This document shows positions 5,987-15,049 of a stretch of 57,505 nucleotides of DNA, piece after piece; positions within the stretch are counted from its first letter, which is position 1, and every line of letters begins with the position of its first letter. The notes under the pieces were generated by a model. That model did not search any database. It was not told the DNA's origin and worked only from the letters and a program-made list of their open reading frames with translations. This stretch comes from Candidatus Gastranaerophilales bacterium (GTDB lineage: Bacteria; Cyanobacteriota; Vampirovibrionia; Gastranaerophilales; Gastranaerophilaceae), in assembly GCA_944326455.1 (NCBI GenBank), contig CALVEA010000009.1, positions 1 through 57,505 on the forward strand, in the 5' to 3' direction. The position numbers and the translations under genes were made by a program.

Positions 5987-7342
5987 CTAGACAATATAAA
6001 ATACAGAATTTTTCTTTTTTTTAAACTGTTCAATCACTTTACTGATAAATATAGATTCTTTATCAGATAGTTTATATGATTGTTTATGTGTATTAATTGA
6101 TTTTAAAAATTCTGCAAGCTCATATCTTAACCCGTCACCATCAAATTTTACAAAAACTTTTTGCGTTTTATTAAGGTCTTCAAACCTAATTTCAAAGTAT
6201 TCAGTTTTCCACCAGGGAGCAGGAATATAAATATATCCTTCAGTTCCTGATATAACGCAGTTTCCTTCTTTTTTAATTCCTATCCCAACATTTGCGGTAG
6301 CTACAGCATTTGGATAAAACATAGTTACTTTATTCATTAAATCTATATTATTTTTCGGCTCAAGCATTGCTGTATATTCAATTTTTTCCGGATGGGTTCC
6401 TAAGAGCTTTGTAATAAGGCTCAGAGGATAACTTCCAAGTTCGGTTAAACTTCCGCCGCCTAATTCAGGGTTAAATTCCCGCAAACTTTTATCAGTTATT
6501 AATTTTGTAAATGTTGCATCTATGTCTTTTATTTCACCAATAATACCGCTTTGAGCAATACTGATAAGTTTATCAAAACACGGAGCATAAACCGTTTTTA
6601 TTGCTTCTTGGAGAATTAATCCTTTTTCATGTGCAATGTCAAATAATTCTTTAGTTTTTTCTTCTTCTAAGGTGATAGGCTTTTCGCAGAGAACATGTTT
6701 ACCTGCAAGTAATGCTTGTTTTGAATATTCATAATGAAGCGTATGAGGTAAGGCTACATATACTGCATCAACATCATTCAAAAATTTTGAATAATCGGTG
6801 TAGTATTTTTCAAGTCCGTAATTAAGGCATAGTTCTTCCAGTTTTTGCGGATTTCTGCCATATACAACATCAACGTCTACACCGCTGACAAATTTAGATT
6901 CTTTGATAAATCTTTTGGCGATTCTGCCATTACCGACAATACCCAGTCTTAAAATTTTGTTTTGTTCATTTCGGAGTTCCGTAGAAGACACCCCTTTAGT
7001 TCTTGGTAGATAAACTACATCACAAAAAGGCTTTAAGTAATCAAACTTATTCTGCCAGTCAGAACCAATAACGAAGATGTCTATTTTGTATTTTTTTATA
7101 TCACTGATTTTTTGTCCCATATATTCTTCAACGATAATTTCATCTGCAAGACCGGTCTTTTGTACATTTTCAATTCTTTCTACTAAGGATTGTGCAACAT
7201 TTAACTTTCCTCTTGTTGTGTCATAGTTTTCGCTGGTTACTCCAACAATTAGATAATCTCCCAGAGCTTTTGCACGTTTTAAAATATTAATATGCCCCTG
7301 ATGTAAAAGGTCAAATGTTCCGTAAGTTATAACTCGTTTCAT
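5987..7342 (-). CDS. Cytidylyltransferase (TagD-like) fused to Gfo/Idh/MocA oxidoreductase
   Basis: 451 residues, two domains. Residues 1-125 are a glycerol-3-phosphate-type cytidylyltransferase: HQGH (14-17) is the nucleotide-binding HxGH, and RTKGVSSTE (about 113-121) matches the RTxGxSTT motif. From about 131 a Rossmann oxidoreductase begins (LGIVGNGRIAKRF), with the EKP motif in HVLCEKPI. Likely role: making a CDP-activated polyol from a precursor reduced or oxidised by the second domain, for the surface polymer built by the neighbouring genes. Start has AAGGAA upstream. It follows the glycerophosphotransferase gene by 11 bp on the same strand. Confidence 0.85.
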   Translation of the reverse strand: MKRVITYGTFDLLHQGHINILKRAKALGDYLIVGVTSENYDTTRGKLNVAQSLVERIENVQKTGLADEIIVEEYMGQKISDIKKYKIDIFVIGSDWQNKFDYLKPFCDVVYLPRTKGVSSTELRNEQNKILRLGIVGNGRIAKRFIKESKFVSGVDVDVVYGRNPQKLEELCLNYGLEKYYTDYSKFLNDVDAVYVALPHTLHYEYSKQALLAGKHVLCEKPITLEEEKTKELFDIAHEKGLILQEAIKTVYAPCFDKLISIAQSGIIGEIKDIDATFTKLITDKSLREFNPELGGGSLTELGSYPLSLITKLLGTHPEKIEYTAMLEPKNNIDLMNKVTMFYPNAVATANVGIGIKKEGNCVISGTEGYIYIPAPWWKTEYFEIRFEDLNKTQKVFVKFDGDGLRYELAEFLKSINTHKQSYKLSDKESIFISKVIEQFKKKKNSVFYIV

Positions 7343-7353
7343 AGATATTTCCT

Positions 7354-9459
7354 TTAGTACTTATTTATCAGATAGTTATAAAAACTATTCTTATTCCGTT
7401 TAGCTTTATCCAGATTTTTGTATGTTAGTTTGTGGATGAAAGAAAGTTTTTTAATCTCTTCAAGCAAACTTTCCGAATAATTATCTGCTAATGAAAACTG
7501 CAATAGGTGAGGATTTTGGCTTGACAAACCCGGCATATTTTCATAACTTCTTCTGCATTCTTCGTTGTCTATGATTATTAAAGATAGCAATAGATGGAAT
7601 AAATAATAATCCGTTATAATATCTTCATTTTTCCAAAATTCAACCAGTATTTTCTTAATAGAGGTTAAAAGTATATTATTTTGTTTGCCGGAAATAAACC
7701 AGTTTGAACCGGAATAAATTGAACCTGTACATTTAGGAGAATTAATGGTTTTACATAATAATTCCGTGCTCAAAACAGAGGCTGATTGATACCATGCCGG
7801 ACTTTTGAAATAAAATACATCCTGTTTTAATATACTGTCAGGGATTTTATCTGTCAGAAAACAGGTTGAATCCACCCAGGTGCCGCCATATTTACAAAGA
7901 AGAAGAACTCTTATTATGTCAGAAAAATGGGTAAGGCTGATGATTTTTTTGTCAACTTTTTCTTCTATAAATTTCGGCAATGTTACATAATCTTTGTAGT
8001 TTTTCTCTGTTATTAGTATTCTATTCGGATAGAAGTTTTTTACACTGTTTAAGCATTTTTTTACAAATTCCGGAGCTTGTTCTTCTCCCTGCCACCACAT
8101 TTGCCAAACAGCAGAATTAATTTTAACATTAGGGTTGGGTGCAAAATCAAAGTTCTCCGGCTCATATAGCGCATATATATATTTTTTAAGATATTCAAGA
8201 TTTGTAACCTCTTTAGATAAGGTTATTGTCCTTTTTTGTATAGCTGAGTCTATTAAATCGGCAATGTATTTGCTTGCAAATCCTCTATCAAAGCATTTGC
8301 GGTTCTGCATGAATACATCCAGATTAGTTTTGTATAAATCTTTATCAAAGTTTTTAATTTTGCTTGCCAAATCATCATTACTAAAAGCAATCGGAAACGG
8401 CAGAGTATTCATATCAAGGTAGAAACCGCGTTCCTTAGTATATTCTTGATAATCATCTGCGAATATAAATACAGGTTTGGAGTTGAGCATAAAGTCAAAT
8501 ATTGAGCTGGAGTAATCCGTAATCAAAACGTCACTGCATAATAACAATTCTTGTATATCAGGATATGTTGTTGCATTCACGGCATGCGGATATTTTTTTG
8601 ATATTTGATGGAATTTAGACTTTAAATGCGGATGCAGTCTTACCAAAGTTACATACTTTTCACCATATTTGTTTTCAAATTCTTTTTGCACTCTATCCAG
8701 GTCAATATCATAAATATTAACTTTTCTGTTATCCCTGAATGTCGGCGCATACAAAATTACTTTTCTATCTTGAGGGATTCCCAAATATTCTTTTATTTCT
8801 TTAATTTTGTTTGCTTTATCTTCTTTATTTAGAAAGAATATATCGTTTCTCGGATAACCGATTTCTAAAAATTTATTATTGAACCAAAAACAGTTTTTAA
8901 ATATTTCTGTTTCGTAACCGCTGGTTGATAATAAATAATCTTCCATGGCAGAATCCTGCTTTGCCAGTTTCATATAAGTTTCATATCCCGGACTGGTTTC
9001 AATATCTTTTTCAATTTTCTTGATTCCCAAACCGCCATGCCAGGTCTGAATATATATTTGTCCGTTCTTTTTAAAAAGCCCTTTTCTTATATAATAATTA
9101 AGACGGGTATTTGATACCCAAACCCGGGCGCTTGCTAATTCTTTTAATGCCCGGCGGGAAGAATGTTTAACAAGTCGAATGCCTTTAGGGAAATTTTTTC
9201 TTTCTCCGACCGGATTTTTTACCAGCCAGACAAGGTCATACTCTCCTTTTCGCTTAAGCAATTCTTCGGCAATATATTTGGGGCTGTCGCCATAACTTCC
9301 GTGTGTAAAATTAACAAAAACGATTTTATTGTGTTTGATTTCACAGCGGGAAATTTTATTTTGTATATTCTTTACTAAGTTTACTTTAAACTTTATGCCA
9401 AAAATAATATATACTTTATGATTTCCGTCTTTATATGCGTTAAATATTTTTGTTAACAT
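7354..9459 (-). CDS. CDP-glycerol glycerophosphotransferase-like / capsular polysaccharide GT fusion
   Basis: 701 residues. Residues about 45-395 resemble CDP-glycerol:poly(glycerophosphate) glycerophosphotransferases (TagB/TagF): QTWHGGLGIKK, GYPRNDIFF, LVRLHPH, and the nucleotide-site DYSSSIFDFML are all visible. From about 450 a second transferase of the capsular polysaccharide synthesis type begins (IWQMWWQGEEQAP-like start), with HFSDIIRVLLLCKYGGTWVDST, a DxD-like GTWVD site found in such enzymes. It would add glycerol-phosphate units and a sugar to the same polymer. The start codon directly follows the galE TGA stop in the same frame. Confidence 0.82.
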   Translation of the reverse strand: MLTKIFNAYKDGNHKVYIIFGIKFKVNLVKNIQNKISRCEIKHNKIVFVNFTHGSYGDSPKYIAEELLKRKGEYDLVWLVKNPVGERKNFPKGIRLVKHSSRRALKELASARVWVSNTRLNYYIRKGLFKKNGQIYIQTWHGGLGIKKIEKDIETSPGYETYMKLAKQDSAMEDYLLSTSGYETEIFKNCFWFNNKFLEIGYPRNDIFFLNKEDKANKIKEIKEYLGIPQDRKVILYAPTFRDNRKVNIYDIDLDRVQKEFENKYGEKYVTLVRLHPHLKSKFHQISKKYPHAVNATTYPDIQELLLCSDVLITDYSSSIFDFMLNSKPVFIFADDYQEYTKERGFYLDMNTLPFPIAFSNDDLASKIKNFDKDLYKTNLDVFMQNRKCFDRGFASKYIADLIDSAIQKRTITLSKEVTNLEYLKKYIYALYEPENFDFAPNPNVKINSAVWQMWWQGEEQAPEFVKKCLNSVKNFYPNRILITEKNYKDYVTLPKFIEEKVDKKIISLTHFSDIIRVLLLCKYGGTWVDSTCFLTDKIPDSILKQDVFYFKSPAWYQSASVLSTELLCKTINSPKCTGSIYSGSNWFISGKQNNILLTSIKKILVEFWKNEDIITDYYLFHLLLSLIIIDNEECRRSYENMPGLSSQNPHLLQFSLADNYSESLLEEIKKLSFIHKLTYKNLDKAKRNKNSFYNYLINKY

Positions 9460-10482
9460 TCAAATCCTTTCCATACAAATATTGTTTTGCTCAAGTTCTT
9501 TTCTTAACATGTTTTCCCACCCATAAGCGCTGGTTATGCTTTCTTCCAGAGTCTTATGCGGATTCCAACCCAGTATATTTTTAGCTTTAGTATTATCCGC
9601 AACGAGAACTGCAGGGTCTCCTATTCGTCTCGGTCTTTGTTCAGCCGCAATTTTTCTGCCTGTAACTTTTTCACAAATTGAAAAAACTTCTTTCACTGTA
9701 TTTCCTGTGTTAGTACCCAAATTAAAGAAATCAGTTTTGCCGCCTGATTTTAAATACTCCAGCGCAAGGATATGGGCTTCTGCTAAATCTTCAATATTTA
9801 TATAATCCCGAACACAAGTCCCGTCTTTTGTCTCATAATCTGTGCCAAATATTTTAAAGACTTCACCGGAACTGAATGTTGATTTCAGAATATTAGGAAT
9901 CAAGTGAGTTTCAGGCTCATGCCACTCTCCGATTCTGCATTTCGAATCAGCACCGGCAACATTAAAATACCGCAAGCGTACAGATTTTAACCCGTAAGCT
10001 TTGTCATAATCATCCATAATTTTTTCTATAATTAATTTTGTCTGTCCATACGGATTAATCGGCTGCTGCGGGTGGTTTTCATCTATCGGAATCTGTATAG
10101 GCTCTCCATAAGTAGCAGCTGTAGATGAAAAAACAATTTTTTTAACACCATATTCCAGCATTGTGTTTAAAAGATTAATGGTTCCGCATACATTATTCAA
10201 ATAATATTTTTGAGGATTCTGAACGGATTCACCTACTTGCGAAAATGCAGCAAAATGGATTACTGAATCAATACTGAATCTTTCAAACAAATGCTTAAGC
10301 TCTTCTCGGTTGAGTAAATCCCCTTTAAAAAATTCTAAATTACCAAATTTTTTTAGAGTTTCAATTGTCTCCAAATGCCCCGTTGATAGATTATCAAAGA
10401 CAACGACTTCCTGTCCTCGTTCTAATAACGCCAATGCAGAATGACTTCCAATATATCCGGCTCCCCCGGTTACTAATATCAT
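9460..10482 (-). CDS. galE: UDP-glucose 4-epimerase
   Basis: 340 residues, full length. NAD-binding GGAGYIGS at 6-13, catalytic SST region at 119-121 and YGQTK with Tyr145/Lys149. Interconverts UDP-glucose and UDP-galactose in the cytoplasm, supplying UDP-Gal to the neighbouring glycosyltransferases. Good ribosome site (AAAGGAAGGG). It ends in TGA, rare in this window, immediately followed in frame by the ATG of the next gene. Confidence 0.95.
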   Translation of the reverse strand: MILVTGGAGYIGSHSALALLERGQEVVVFDNLSTGHLETIETLKKFGNLEFFKGDLLNREELKHLFERFSIDSVIHFAAFSQVGESVQNPQKYYLNNVCGTINLLNTMLEYGVKKIVFSSTAATYGEPIQIPIDENHPQQPINPYGQTKLIIEKIMDDYDKAYGLKSVRLRYFNVAGADSKCRIGEWHEPETHLIPNILKSTFSSGEVFKIFGTDYETKDGTCVRDYINIEDLAEAHILALEYLKSGGKTDFFNLGTNTGNTVKEVFSICEKVTGRKIAAEQRPRRIGDPAVLVADNTKAKNILGWNPHKTLEESITSAYGWENMLRKELEQNNICMERI

Positions 10483-10511
10483 TTTTACCCTTCCTTTAAT
10501 TTTTAATAATT

Positions 10512-11375
10512 TTAGACGGATTTACTTATTTTTAAATATGGAATTACACCAAATAAACTGTAAATCTTAGTCGCCTCATAGTGATAAATTCTTAGAATCG
10601 GAATTCCCAATAAAGAAAAATCTTCCTTGTACAGCAAATAACCCCTAGAAGGCGCTTTTAAGTTATATTTTTTACATTTTTCTATAAGATACTTGCTGCC
10701 AAAAATCTTATCTGCTCTGGACTTGTCAGTGTTTCCTTTGATAAGCGTGTTTTTGTGTTTCCAATAATGGTAAACAGTGTTGGGACAAGTTACCAAAATT
10801 CCGGATTTTTCCAAAACATCAGGAGTAAAACACAGGTCCTCATATATCATTCCGGGCACGAATCTGATATTGTTTTGTATCAAAAAATCGCGTTTATAAA
10901 TTTTATTCCATACAAAGTTGAATCGCGGACTTTTTGCCAGCTCAAATTTTTCTCTAATATCAGCAGTACACTCTATGTGGTTATAAGTAATAAGATTATA
11001 GTGTTTTTCGTTATTTTCTCTGATTATGCTCGCACACGCAATATCTGCGTTATTATCAATTGCTGCTTGATAAAGTGTTTTCAAAAAATTGCTGTCGATA
11101 AAGTCATCCGAATCAATGAAAGAGATATATTCTCCCAACGCAGCATCTAATCCTGTATTCCGAGCTTCTGACAAACCGGCATTTTTTTGCTCAATAACTT
11201 TGAAATTCGGATATTTATTATATTTATCCAGTATTTGTCTTGAATTATCGGTAGAACCGTCATTAACACAAATAATTTCAATATCTTTAAAAGTCTGATT
11301 AACTATACTCTCCAAACATCTTTCAAGGTATTTTTCCACATTATATACAGGAACTATAACAGAAATTTTGACCAT
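10512..11375 (-). CDS. GT2 family glycosyltransferase
   Basis: 287 residues. GT-A fold landmarks: SVIVPVYNVEKYL at the N-terminus, VNDGSTDNS (about 38-46), NAGLSEARN, and the DSDDF metal/nucleotide motif at 88-92. Cytoplasmic sugar transferase; donor unknown. The start overlaps the stop of the GT8 gene (TAATG), so the two are translationally coupled. Confidence 0.88.
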   Translation of the reverse strand: MVKISVIVPVYNVEKYLERCLESIVNQTFKDIEIICVNDGSTDNSRQILDKYNKYPNFKVIEQKNAGLSEARNTGLDAALGEYISFIDSDDFIDSNFLKTLYQAAIDNNADIACASIIRENNEKHYNLITYNHIECTADIREKFELAKSPRFNFVWNKIYKRDFLIQNNIRFVPGMIYEDLCFTPDVLEKSGILVTCPNTVYHYWKHKNTLIKGNTDKSRADKIFGSKYLIEKCKKYNLKAPSRGYLLYKEDFSLLGIPILRIYHYEATKIYSLFGVIPYLKISKSV

Positions 11376-12289
11376 TAGTTTTCCCTCATTAAATATGTTT
11401 TTACTAAAGCTTTATAGAACTTTGGTCTTAAAAAGAACAACGGACGGTATTTTAAATACTCAATTATGGAATCTCTCTGATTATCTTTTGTCCAGTGCCT
11501 ATACTCTTCATCGCTAAGTTTCCACGGAGTGTATTGCAAATATTTGAAATAGTAATCCCTATGCGGGCTGAATGATGCATAATGCCAAGGTTTTTTCTTA
11601 GCTACAAAATGTATGATTTTAGGATGTTTTGTAAAACTTGAACGATTTGTAAAATTACTTGACTGAACATTCCATTCATCAGGTAAAACTTTGATTCTGC
11701 CTTTTAACACCTCATTTATTATTTCCTGATCCCCGCTGGTTATGTTCTCTATATTATTTTTTGTATATTCTAAAAAATCTTTCTCAATCTTCTCAGTTCT
11801 GATTTTTTCTAAATCAATAACCAGAACTCCTGCATTAACATACCCCGGGTTTTCTTTGACCTTACTTTTTTTAATATCACTAACTCCGGCTGCAACATAT
11901 TCTCCCATATCGGTATTGTATAAATGTGCAAGGCTGTCATTTACAATAACATCACAATCAAGATAAATAATTTTGTTTATATAAGGCAGCAGGCTTGCTA
12001 CTTTTAGTCGGTAATATGTAGCAATGGATATATATGCGTGCGTTTTTACATTTGTATATTCTATAAATAAATCATTGTCTATTGAGACAAACTCTATATC
12101 ACACTGTTTTAAAGTTTTTAAAGTCTCAATATTCTGTTTATTCTTATCAGAAATTCCGCCGTCAAGAATATAAAAACAGAGCTTATCATCTTTAGCTGCA
12201 TTTTTTAAAATTGAAGCTATAACTACTCCCGCATATTTTGCGTAATTATTATCACAAGATATGCATATATTTATTTTGTTTTCTTCCAT
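11375..12289 (-). CDS. GT8 family glycosyltransferase
   Basis: 304 residues from MEENKIN. Signature INICISCDNNYAKYAGVV at the N-terminus and the DCD metal-binding triad at 111-113 (IIYLDCDVIV), then GDQEIINEVL and HFVAKKKPWH, as in LPS glucosyl/galactosyltransferases of GT8. A longer frame begins inside the MITE terminal repeat with TTG; I reject it because GT8 similarity begins at the chosen Met. The MITE at 12317-12561 lies only 28 bp upstream and must separate or supply the promoter. Confidence 0.87.
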   Translation of the reverse strand: MEENKINICISCDNNYAKYAGVVIASILKNAAKDDKLCFYILDGGISDKNKQNIETLKTLKQCDIEFVSIDNDLFIEYTNVKTHAYISIATYYRLKVASLLPYINKIIYLDCDVIVNDSLAHLYNTDMGEYVAAGVSDIKKSKVKENPGYVNAGVLVIDLEKIRTEKIEKDFLEYTKNNIENITSGDQEIINEVLKGRIKVLPDEWNVQSSNFTNRSSFTKHPKIIHFVAKKKPWHYASFSPHRDYYFKYLQYTPWKLSDEEYRHWTKDNQRDSIIEYLKYRPLFFLRPKFYKALVKTYLMREN

Positions 12290-12316
12290 AATCCAGGTAT
12301 GATAATATTTTCTGCC

Positions 12317-12561
12317 ATTCTTGCAACACAATACTAATTGTGTTGCAGGGGTAAATGAAAATGGTTTGGCGTAAGTATTCCGGACCTTGCGAAAAAGGGG
12401 AGAAGAATTTGTTTCGAAACGATAGCGGAAGCCCCTGCTGAAGCGTGTTTGAGAAACAAATTACTTCTTCCCTGTCCGAAAATTTACCAACCCTGTACAA
12501 ACCAAATATAGTGTGCTATTATGGCAATGACGCAACACAATTAGTATTGTGTTGCAAGAAT
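12317..12561. mobile_element. MITE-like element, copy 1 (245 bp, 30-bp perfect TIR)
   Basis: Perfect 30-bp terminal inverted repeats at 12317-12346 and 12532-12561. Each terminus is itself a palindrome (GCAACACAAT / ATTGTGTTGC around ACTA or TAGT). Inside, a long stem AGAAGAATTTGTTTC / GAAACAAATTACTTCT encloses the motif CGAAACGATAGCGG...CTGCTG...GCGTGTTTGAG shared with copy 2 at 25857-26082. No transposase. It sits between the 12562 gene, whose stop codon abuts it, and the GT8 gene. Confidence 0.88.
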
Positions 12562-12873
12562 TTAAACAATATAATTTTTGATTGAAGGTATTTTTATACA
12601 GTTATCCAAATATTCTATTGTGCTGAGTTTTTCGTTGTAAAGGTATTTAATAAAATTTAGATATGATATATCAAACGAACTTAGAAGAAGGTTAATTTCA
12701 AAGCCTTCTGAACAGAAAGGCTCATAATCATATACAACATAGCTGTTATATTTGCTTTTCCATTCTTTTCTCTCGACACGACAGTTATTTTCTTCTGCTA
12801 TGTCTTCAACCCAATTAACTATATCTTTGTTAATATTTTTGATTTCCAAGTATTTGTTCTGAAAGTTTTCCAT
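12562..12873 (-). CDS. Hypothetical 103-aa protein
   Basis: The chosen start (MENFQNKYLEIK) has GGAG 7-8 nt upstream, better than an upstream Met 15 codons earlier. Acidic, soluble, no recognised domain. The stop codon TAA (12562-12564) immediately borders the outer end of the MITE terminal repeat, so the original C-terminus may have been lost or altered when the element inserted. Located between two glycosyltransferase genes. Confidence 0.55.
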   Translation of the reverse strand: MENFQNKYLEIKNINKDIVNWVEDIAEENNCRVERKEWKSKYNSYVVYDYEPFCSEGFEINLLLSSFDISYLNFIKYLYNEKLSTIEYLDNCIKIPSIKNYIV

Positions 12874-12974
12874 AACACAATCTCCATACAAAAATTGTAA
12901 TTTGTTATGTGTGAACATAAATTACCATTTTGTCTAGTTTTTAAAGACAGGATATGGAAATTAATACATTGTAT

Positions 12975-14063
12975 TTAAAGGCTAGGAATGAGTGCAGAAT
13001 TAAGATATGTTTCGGCAGTTTTATCGGATGTATAATCACAAATTGTATTATAAGCATTTTCTAATATTTCAGATTTTGGAGTAAATGCAAAAATCTTTTT
13101 CAGGCAATTTTCAATGCCGGGTGTATCCGGTGCGGCTAAAAATCCGTTAACGCTATCTTTTATAATGCCGTCTATACCATCATTTTGGGCACATACTGTT
13201 ATACATCCGGATGCCATAGCTTCCAAGTAAACCATTCCGAAAGTTTCGTTTACACTCGGAAGGATAAATATATTAGATTCCCGCATTATTTTTATTACTT
13301 TCTCATGCGGAATTTGCCCTGTAAATTTTGCATTAGAAGAGAGCTTTTTCAGTTGATGTTCCATTTTGCCGGAACCAATCACTGTCAGGTCAATATTTTT
13401 AAAATTTTTACAAGCCAGGATGACTTTATCAATATTTTTCCTTTTAATAAATTGTCCGCAAGTGAGAACTTTTATCCTCTCTTTTTCTTTCCATTCTCTT
13501 TTTACAATAATATTTTCATCTATTCCGGAAGGTGCGGTGAAGATTTTATTCTCATATTGGGGGTATAGTTTCAGGAATTTTTGTTTTAAAACTTCTGAGC
13601 GGGCAAAAATTTTGTTTGCATTTTGGTAAGCTTTTTCAAGTTCCGATTTAAAATATATTGAATAAATCGGATTGGTTAAAACTTCCAAGTCAGAATTATG
13701 AACCGCCGCGCAGAACGGCAAACCAAGCCGATTTGCATAAATCAATCCGGAAGGCATGTGAGCTAAAATTATGTCCGGTTTATAATTGAGCGGAGGAACT
13801 TTCAAGAACGGGAATAGAAAATTTATGTTTTTAACATCTCCGTAGGTTCCATTCTTGTAAAAAGGTTTGCCCCTCAGAAAAGAATTTAAGAGGAAATTAG
13901 GTTTTATAACTTTAACCTCATGACCTTGTTTTTGCCAGGATTTTACAAAGGATTGAAGAGTGTGCGGCGTATACTTTTCACTCTCTTTTATCGGATATAA
14001 ATCTGTTATTATAAGGATTTTAACCGGTGTTATTTTATTTAATTTGCTGCTAGAATTATTCAT
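12975..14063 (-). CDS. GT4 family glycosyltransferase
   Basis: 362 residues, GT-B fold. N-terminal domain begins ILIITDLYPIKES; C-terminal domain has TCGQFIKRKNIDKVI, and the nucleotide-sugar site NETFGMVYLEAMASG, the E-x7-E motif of GT4. Cytoplasmic, uses a nucleotide sugar to extend a lipid-linked glycan. It appears to be the first gene of the minus-strand glycan locus. Confidence 0.88.
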   Translation of the reverse strand: MNNSSSKLNKITPVKILIITDLYPIKESEKYTPHTLQSFVKSWQKQGHEVKVIKPNFLLNSFLRGKPFYKNGTYGDVKNINFLFPFLKVPPLNYKPDIILAHMPSGLIYANRLGLPFCAAVHNSDLEVLTNPIYSIYFKSELEKAYQNANKIFARSEVLKQKFLKLYPQYENKIFTAPSGIDENIIVKREWKEKERIKVLTCGQFIKRKNIDKVILACKNFKNIDLTVIGSGKMEHQLKKLSSNAKFTGQIPHEKVIKIMRESNIFILPSVNETFGMVYLEAMASGCITVCAQNDGIDGIIKDSVNGFLAAPDTPGIENCLKKIFAFTPKSEILENAYNTICDYTSDKTAETYLNSALIPSL

Positions 14064-14260
14064 TACTGTAATAATAGATGTATTTTTTTATTTTGTCACG
14101 TATTTGTTCTGTTGGGATGTGTAAAAAACAAAATAAAAATATTTAAACTTTTGTAACATTTAATTTTGCATCATCTTTGATTTTTATAATAAAATAGTGT
14201 ATTCTGGAGAGGTAAGGATAAATTAAAAATGCATTTGGCTCATATATGAAAGGATAATAT

Positions 14261-15049
14261 ATGAAAGAAATTAACGGACTGTATAATACGGCTAAGGTAT
14301 TTACCGACAACATGGATGAATTGTCTGTTGAGCAGATAAAAAAACTTTGTAACCAAGATTTTATTCAAGGAAGTAAAATCCGTATAATGCCTGATGTTCA
14401 TTCAGGAGCCGGATGCACAATCGGCACCACTATGACTATAAAAGATAAAGTTGTTCCGAATTTAGTAGGTGTTGATATTGGCTGCGGAATGGAAACAATT
14501 GCTATAAAAGAAAAAGTTATTGATTTTGAAAAATTTGACAATCTCATATATGAAAAAATTCCTGCAGGTATAAATATTCGCAAGGATATGCACAAGTATG
14601 CCTCAGAAATTGAGCTTGAGGAGTTAAGGTGTTTTTATAATATTAGCCATGTGCGTGCCGGCAGGAGCATCGGAACTCTTGGGGGCGGGAATCATTTTAT
14701 TGAAGTTGACAGGGATGATGATGGCAATTTATATATTGTAATCCATTCCGGCAGCCGCCACTTAGGGAAAGAAGCTGCACAATATTACCAAGAGGAGGCT
14801 TACAAACAACTCAACGGCTGCACAAAAAGGGATATTGATAAAGTAATTCTTGATTTAAAAAACTCCGGGCGGCAGGCTGAAATTCCGGCGGTAATAGAAA
14901 ATTTGAGAAACAATGTTACATCAGAAATCCCTCAAGAGCTGGCTTATGTAAGTGATTATCTCTTTGATGCTTATATTCATGATATGAAAATAATTCAAAA
15001 ATTCGCTGTTTTGAACAGAAAGGCGATAGCTGATGAGCTTGTTCAGTGA
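14261..15049 (+). CDS. rtcB: RNA ligase RtcB, N-terminal part (ends at in-frame TGA)
   Basis: 262 residues of an RtcB (3'-phosphate RNA ligase) protein: MPDVHSGAGCTIG, VGVDIGCGM (Cys75, a metal ligand), GTLGGGNHFIEV and HSGSRHLG carry the Mn2+-binding residues. The frame stops at TGA 15047-15049 and the rest of the family sequence continues in the same frame at once. The GTP-accepting His is in the second part, so this piece alone should be inactive. Good ribosome site (AAGGA, 8 nt). The TGA could be a recent nonsense mutation (for example GGA or TGG to TGA), a sequencing error, or recoded. Confidence 0.85.
   Translation: MKEINGLYNTAKVFTDNMDELSVEQIKKLCNQDFIQGSKIRIMPDVHSGAGCTIGTTMTIKDKVVPNLVGVDIGCGMETIAIKEKVIDFEKFDNLIYEKIPAGINIRKDMHKYASEIELEELRCFYNISHVRAGRSIGTLGGGNHFIEVDRDDDGNLYIVIHSGSRHLGKEAAQYYQEEAYKQLNGCTKRDIDKVILDLKNSGRQAEIPAVIENLRNNVTSEIPQELAYVSDYLFDAYIHDMKIIQKFAVLNRKAIADELVQ

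Noticed and set aside
12252..12500. 82-codon minus frame running through MITE copy 1
   Set aside because: It overlaps terminal repeats and the internal stem; the translation is a by-product of the hairpins.
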